Source of the DNA: Pelagihabitans sp963710535
Lineage (GTDB): Bacteria > Bacteroidota > Bacteroidia > Flavobacteriales > Flavobacteriaceae
Direction: 5' to 3'
DNA length: 64,000 nucleotides
Assembly: GCA_963710535.1 (NCBI GenBank)
Contig: CAVQAW010000010.1
Coordinates: 62,001 to 126,000 of the forward strand
The translations under genes and the position numbers were made by a program. Each line of letters begins with the position of its first letter. Positions within the stretch are counted from its first letter, which is position 1. Shown here in pieces: positions 61,154-64,000 of the stretch. Below the pieces are notes generated by a model that saw only the letters and a list, made by a program, of their open reading frames with translations, was not told the origin of the DNA and searched no databases.

Positions 61154-62260
61154 TTAAACGTTTTGTGCATCGGCTCCAAGGTCGATCAACAGCCCCATGA
61201 CCTGGTCCAATACTTCCTGGATTTTTGGGTCGGTGCAATTCACCAAAATGGCGAAGACCATCTGTTCCTCCGGATAGACAAAAAAATTGGAATATCCCCC
61301 CACGCCATTGCCCACGTGGCCATAGCAAGCCCTGCCTTTCGCATCTTGGCCAACTTGCCAACCCAGGCCATAATAGGTAGAGTTTCCATTCACTTCCAAT
61401 GCCGAAAGGAATTGCGAAATCACCTCATGATCGGCAATCTTACCCTTCAGATAGGCCTGCCCCAGTTTAGCGATATCCTCTGCAGTCGATAAGTACCCTC
61501 CCCCGGCCAATTTGAAAAAATTGTTCACGGGGGCAGCCGTTTTAAAACCCCCTTGACTTTTTGAATAAAATGTCGCCAAGGATTGCTGGGCATTATCGAA
61601 AATTGGCCCCTGTAATGTCGGCTCGGGGAAAGTGTTCGACATTTCCAAAGGCTCCAGTACCTTCGCTTTTACATAATCCTGAAAGGGAAGCCCGCCGGCT
61701 TCCTGCATGGCCAAAGATACCAGCACCCAGTCGTAACTGTTATAATGGTAATCCGTGCCCGGCTCAAAGAGCAACGGATCGGCTTTAAACACTTCAATGC
61801 CTTCTTTGATGCCAAAGGGCTTGTTCAATCGATATTCCATACCCCTGTAACCGCGAATGCCTGCAGTATGGGAAGCCAATTGTCGTAGGGTAAAATCATA
61901 TTCCTTCTTAGGAAAATAAGGCACATATTCGTAAAATGAGGTGTCGAGATCGATCGTCTTTTCCGAGACCATGACGGCCAATGCCGAAGCGGCAATGGGT
62001 TTCGAGACACTTGCCGTCCTAAACAATGTGCTGCTGGGGCTGATCGGCGATTTCTGTGCCAGATCTGCAAATCCGAAACCCTTTTGCAGCAATACGGTCC
62101 CTTCCTTGATGACTGTGAGGGCCAAACCCGGTACTTTACCCCCCTTGACCATCCCATCGATCAATCGCTGGGCTTCCATTAAGGCCACTAGCGAAAGGTC
62201 ATTGCCCAGGATGTTTCGCTTGGCAAAAAGGTCGTTAAAAAATTTGAGCAAAGGGTTCAT
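61154..62260 (-). CDS. Serine hydrolase of the beta-lactamase/DD-peptidase (class C) family
   Basis: The 368-residue protein has the SxxK motif at Ser84-Lys87 (ASVSKPIA), the YxN-like YHYNSYDW near 172-179 and the third motif as HVG in GHVGNGVGGY near 320-329. That is the pattern of family S12. No clear signal peptide is visible at the annotated start, which is unusual for the family in this phylum. Substrates of such enzymes range from beta-lactams to D-amino-acid peptides and esters and cannot be read here. It follows the DUF2807 gene by 7 bp and is probably co-transcribed with it. Confidence 0.87.
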   Translation of the reverse strand: MNPLLKFFNDLFAKRNILGNDLSLVALMEAQRLIDGMVKGGKVPGLALTVIKEGTVLLQKGFGFADLAQKSPISPSSTLFRTASVSKPIAASALAVMVSEKTIDLDTSFYEYVPYFPKKEYDFTLRQLASHTAGIRGYRGMEYRLNKPFGIKEGIEVFKADPLLFEPGTDYHYNSYDWVLVSLAMQEAGGLPFQDYVKAKVLEPLEMSNTFPEPTLQGPIFDNAQQSLATFYSKSQGGFKTAAPVNNFFKLAGGGYLSTAEDIAKLGQAYLKGKIADHEVISQFLSALEVNGNSTYYGLGWQVGQDAKGRACYGHVGNGVGGYSNFFVYPEEQMVFAILVNCTDPKIQEVLDQVMGLLIDLGADAQNV

Positions 62261-62267
62261 CCAGCAA

Positions 62268-63029
62268 CTAGTCTTTAAATTCGAGACGCCCTTTATACAA
62301 AATATCGACCTCGACCACCGGGGGCCGGAAGAAGCTCAAGACGTTGCCCGTGCCCCTTATAACGCCCTTTAAGGATTGCAAGGGTTGGATCAGCAGATCG
62401 TTCGACCCACGGTGATCTAAAGTCACCGATTGCGCGATCAGTTGTTCGGCTTCCACCCTCGAATCGCCGGCAGCAACGATCAAGTTCAGATTTTCCGTAC
62501 TGCCCCTTAATTTGAAATAAGCAATCCCGTTGACCACCAGGTTCAGGTTTAGGGTGTTCAGTTCCAAATCGAAGGAGCCATCGGTGGTCAGGGCATCGGG
62601 GTCGAGAAAGCTTTCTGAAAATAGGTTCAACTGGGGATACGCCAAAACCCCATCGCTTTCAATGGGCCAGCCGGTACTGCTACGAATTTCGTTTAGGTCG
62701 GGAGAGGTCACATAAACCTTGGTGGTGCCATAGGCCCTAAAATAGTTGCAATCATTGGTGTCCCTTAAAAGCAACCGGTCACCAACCACCGTGGCACTTA
62801 CTTCATTTCTGAGCAAACTTCCGGTCTCGATCTCTACTTTCTGCGGCATACCCTGTTTGATGACCAAGGTCACATTTTCAAATACCGTAATTTTTGTAAA
62901 GCTGGGCAGGGCGATTTCCTCCCTGATCAAGGAACCGGTATTCTGAAAACAATCCGGCGCGTTTTCACCGTTGCAGGCCAGGAGAAACCCTGCGAGAAGT
63001 ATGGTTAAAATGCGATTTCTTCTTTTCAT
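62268..63029 (-). CDS. DUF2807 (GIN-domain) lipoprotein
   Basis: The 253-residue lipoprotein has the signal ILTILLAGFLLAC (Cys19). The mature part is a DUF2807/GIN 'putative auto-transporter adhesin head' domain: LPSFTKITVFENVTLVIKQG near 41-60, VEIETGSLL, and repeated strands such as LNLNLVVNGIAYFKLRGSTENL that form a right-handed beta-solenoid. The function of this abundant Bacteroidota family is unknown. It lies upstream of the serine hydrolase gene on the same strand. Confidence 0.87.
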   Translation of the reverse strand: MKRRNRILTILLAGFLLACNGENAPDCFQNTGSLIREEIALPSFTKITVFENVTLVIKQGMPQKVEIETGSLLRNEVSATVVGDRLLLRDTNDCNYFRAYGTTKVYVTSPDLNEIRSSTGWPIESDGVLAYPQLNLFSESFLDPDALTTDGSFDLELNTLNLNLVVNGIAYFKLRGSTENLNLIVAAGDSRVEAEQLIAQSVTLDHRGSNDLLIQPLQSLKGVIRGTGNVLSFFRPPVVEVDILYKGRLEFKD

Positions 63030-63070
63030 TATTTTTCAATGGGATTTTTATCGAACCCGCTTTTTCTTAT

Positions 63071-64000
63071 TTACAATCGGATGCCTATCCCGAATTCCAG
63101 GGCCTCTGCCGCAGCGGCATGGGATTTCAAGGAGATTTCCCCGAACCATTTCTCCCCGAAATAACGTTTCAGGCCAATCCGGTTGTATACTTTTCCCTCA
63201 AAATCAAACGGATAATAAATATAATACCCCAATTGGGCGGTAATGGATATTTTATTGATAAAAAGCTCGTGGCCCACAAAAACCCCCACCCTTTTATAAT
63301 CAGTATCGACGGCCACCTCGTTCTCTGGAAAGGCAATGGATTGATACCGGATCAACTCCTTCAGAAAATTGCTGAAAAATATGTCGGCGCCAACTTGAAC
63401 GGCGCTTTTGTTGCCCAATCGTTTGTCTGCATTGGCCGATATGATATAAAACGGGTATTGGCCAGAACCGATGATGTCACTTTCGTTGATGCCTGTCCTG
63501 AACGTCAAATTATAGCGTATAGGCTCGGTTATTCTTTGCTTTTCACTGATGAGGTATTCCTGTTCCGAATCATTTAGGGTATAGGTTAGGCCCAAATTGA
63601 AGGCCAGGGTATTCGTGGAGGTATTTGGGGCCCTCATATTCGCATTCGAATAATGAACCAAGGAGATACCGGCTTTTAAGCCCAGGCCCCGATATAAATT
63701 CTCCCGATGTACATTCAACATGAGGTAGGTAGAGCTCAGGAGCCGGGAACCATAGGCATTGTTCCTAAAGTTGTTGTCCCTGTCATAGGGATTTGTGGTA
63801 TAGGCGACCCCCTGGCCAATTCTGAGCTGGGCATGGCGTTTTAAAAAGTAAAAGTTATAATGGGCATACAAGCCATAGTTCTTCCCGAGGGTCTTGTTGC
63901 CCATATCTTGATAAACAAAAGAAGTCCCGATGTCGGGGAAGTTAAATCCCTGTTCCCATGCCTCTTCCCCAAAAGTCTTTCGGCTATAGGCGAGGATCAA
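63071..64000 (-). CDS. Acyloxyacyl hydrolase/PagL-like outer-membrane lipid A deacylase, N-terminus outside window
   Basis: The gene is cut by the right edge; 309 residues of the open frame are visible and the signal peptide is missing. The barrel-type sequence contains AGISLVHYSNANMRAPNTSTN near 109-129, with the His and Ser of the PagL active site (H-x-S-N-A-x). It ends with FGIGIRL, a typical outer-membrane C-terminus. PagL removes the 3-O-acyl chain of lipid A. Bacteroidota proteins of this class are longer than Pseudomonas PagL, and activity is by similarity. It is 41 bp upstream of the DUF2807 gene. Confidence 0.85.
   Translation of the reverse strand: MILAYSRKTFGEEAWEQGFNFPDIGTSFVYQDMGNKTLGKNYGLYAHYNFYFLKRHAQLRIGQGVAYTTNPYDRDNNFRNNAYGSRLLSSTYLMLNVHRENLYRGLGLKAGISLVHYSNANMRAPNTSTNTLAFNLGLTYTLNDSEQEYLISEKQRITEPIRYNLTFRTGINESDIIGSGQYPFYIISANADKRLGNKSAVQVGADIFFSNFLKELIRYQSIAFPENEVAVDTDYKRVGVFVGHELFINKISITAQLGYYIYYPFDFEGKVYNRIGLKRYFGEKWFGEISLKSHAAAAEALEFGIGIRL

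Overview
The window comes from a member of the Bacteroidota, almost certainly Flavobacteriaceae. The evidence is the gliding genes gldA, gldB and gldC, an FtsZ with a very long C-terminal extension, a short primary sigma factor of the RpoD type found in this phylum, a DAHP synthase fused to chorismate mutase, promoters of the form TTG-N19-TAnnTTTG, and many lipoproteins. I do not assign a genus.

Layout. (1) 1-9.7 kb: the end of pnp, rpoD and a VF530-family gene, then two large exported proteins (a PQQ-type propeller fused to a heme domain, and a BNR/VPS10-type propeller), a VOC protein, rpe and a CBS protein. (2) 9.9-15.4 kb: ypdA, then a complete cyanophycin module of isoaspartyl peptidase, cyanophycinase (cphB) and cyanophycin synthetase (cphA). 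(3) 15.5-18.1 kb: a Tat-exported Gfo/Idh/MocA oxidoreductase, a 7.8-copy tandem array of a 97-bp unit, and tRNA-Arg(TCG) five bases after a GatB/YqeY gene. The array's left edge is a partial copy of the tRNA 3' end. (4) 18.6-34.2 kb: the division and cell-wall (dcw) cluster on the minus strand, mraZ-rsmH-ftsL-ftsI-murE-mraY-murD-ftsW-murG-murC-ftsQ-ftsA-ftsZ, with a three-box MraZ operator at its head and an intrinsic terminator after ftsZ. (5) 34.3-47 kb: an alpha/beta hydrolase, engB, a PhoD-type phosphatase, gldC and gldB divergent from nadE, a LuxR-type regulator with Glu at the phosphorylation site, a DnaG without zinc ligands, a second sorbosone-dehydrogenase-like lipoprotein and a zinc-ribbon protein. 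(6) 46-55 kb: an ECF sigma / membrane anti-sigma / outer-membrane barrel trio, then ispB, rlmN, queA, a frameshifted aroA, mazG-like, dtd and rsgA. (7) 55.3-60.2 kb: the aromatic amino acid operon pheA-aminotransferase-tyrA-DAHP synthase/chorismate mutase. (8) 60.2-64 kb: gldA, a serine hydrolase, a DUF2807 lipoprotein and a partial PagL-like acyloxyacyl hydrolase.

The most striking find is ahead of pheA. A 23-codon leader ORF carries 6 Phe, 3 Tyr and 1 Trp among its first 16 residues. It is followed by an intrinsic terminator whose 5' arm can pair instead with a 7-nt segment lying in the last leader codons. These are the parts of a translation-coupled attenuator that would let Phe/Tyr supply control the whole operon. 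The second is the tRNA-flanked tandem array. The aroA gene, which acts in the same pathway as the attenuated operon, is split by one apparent extra base in an A-run; this is either a real lesion or an assembly error.
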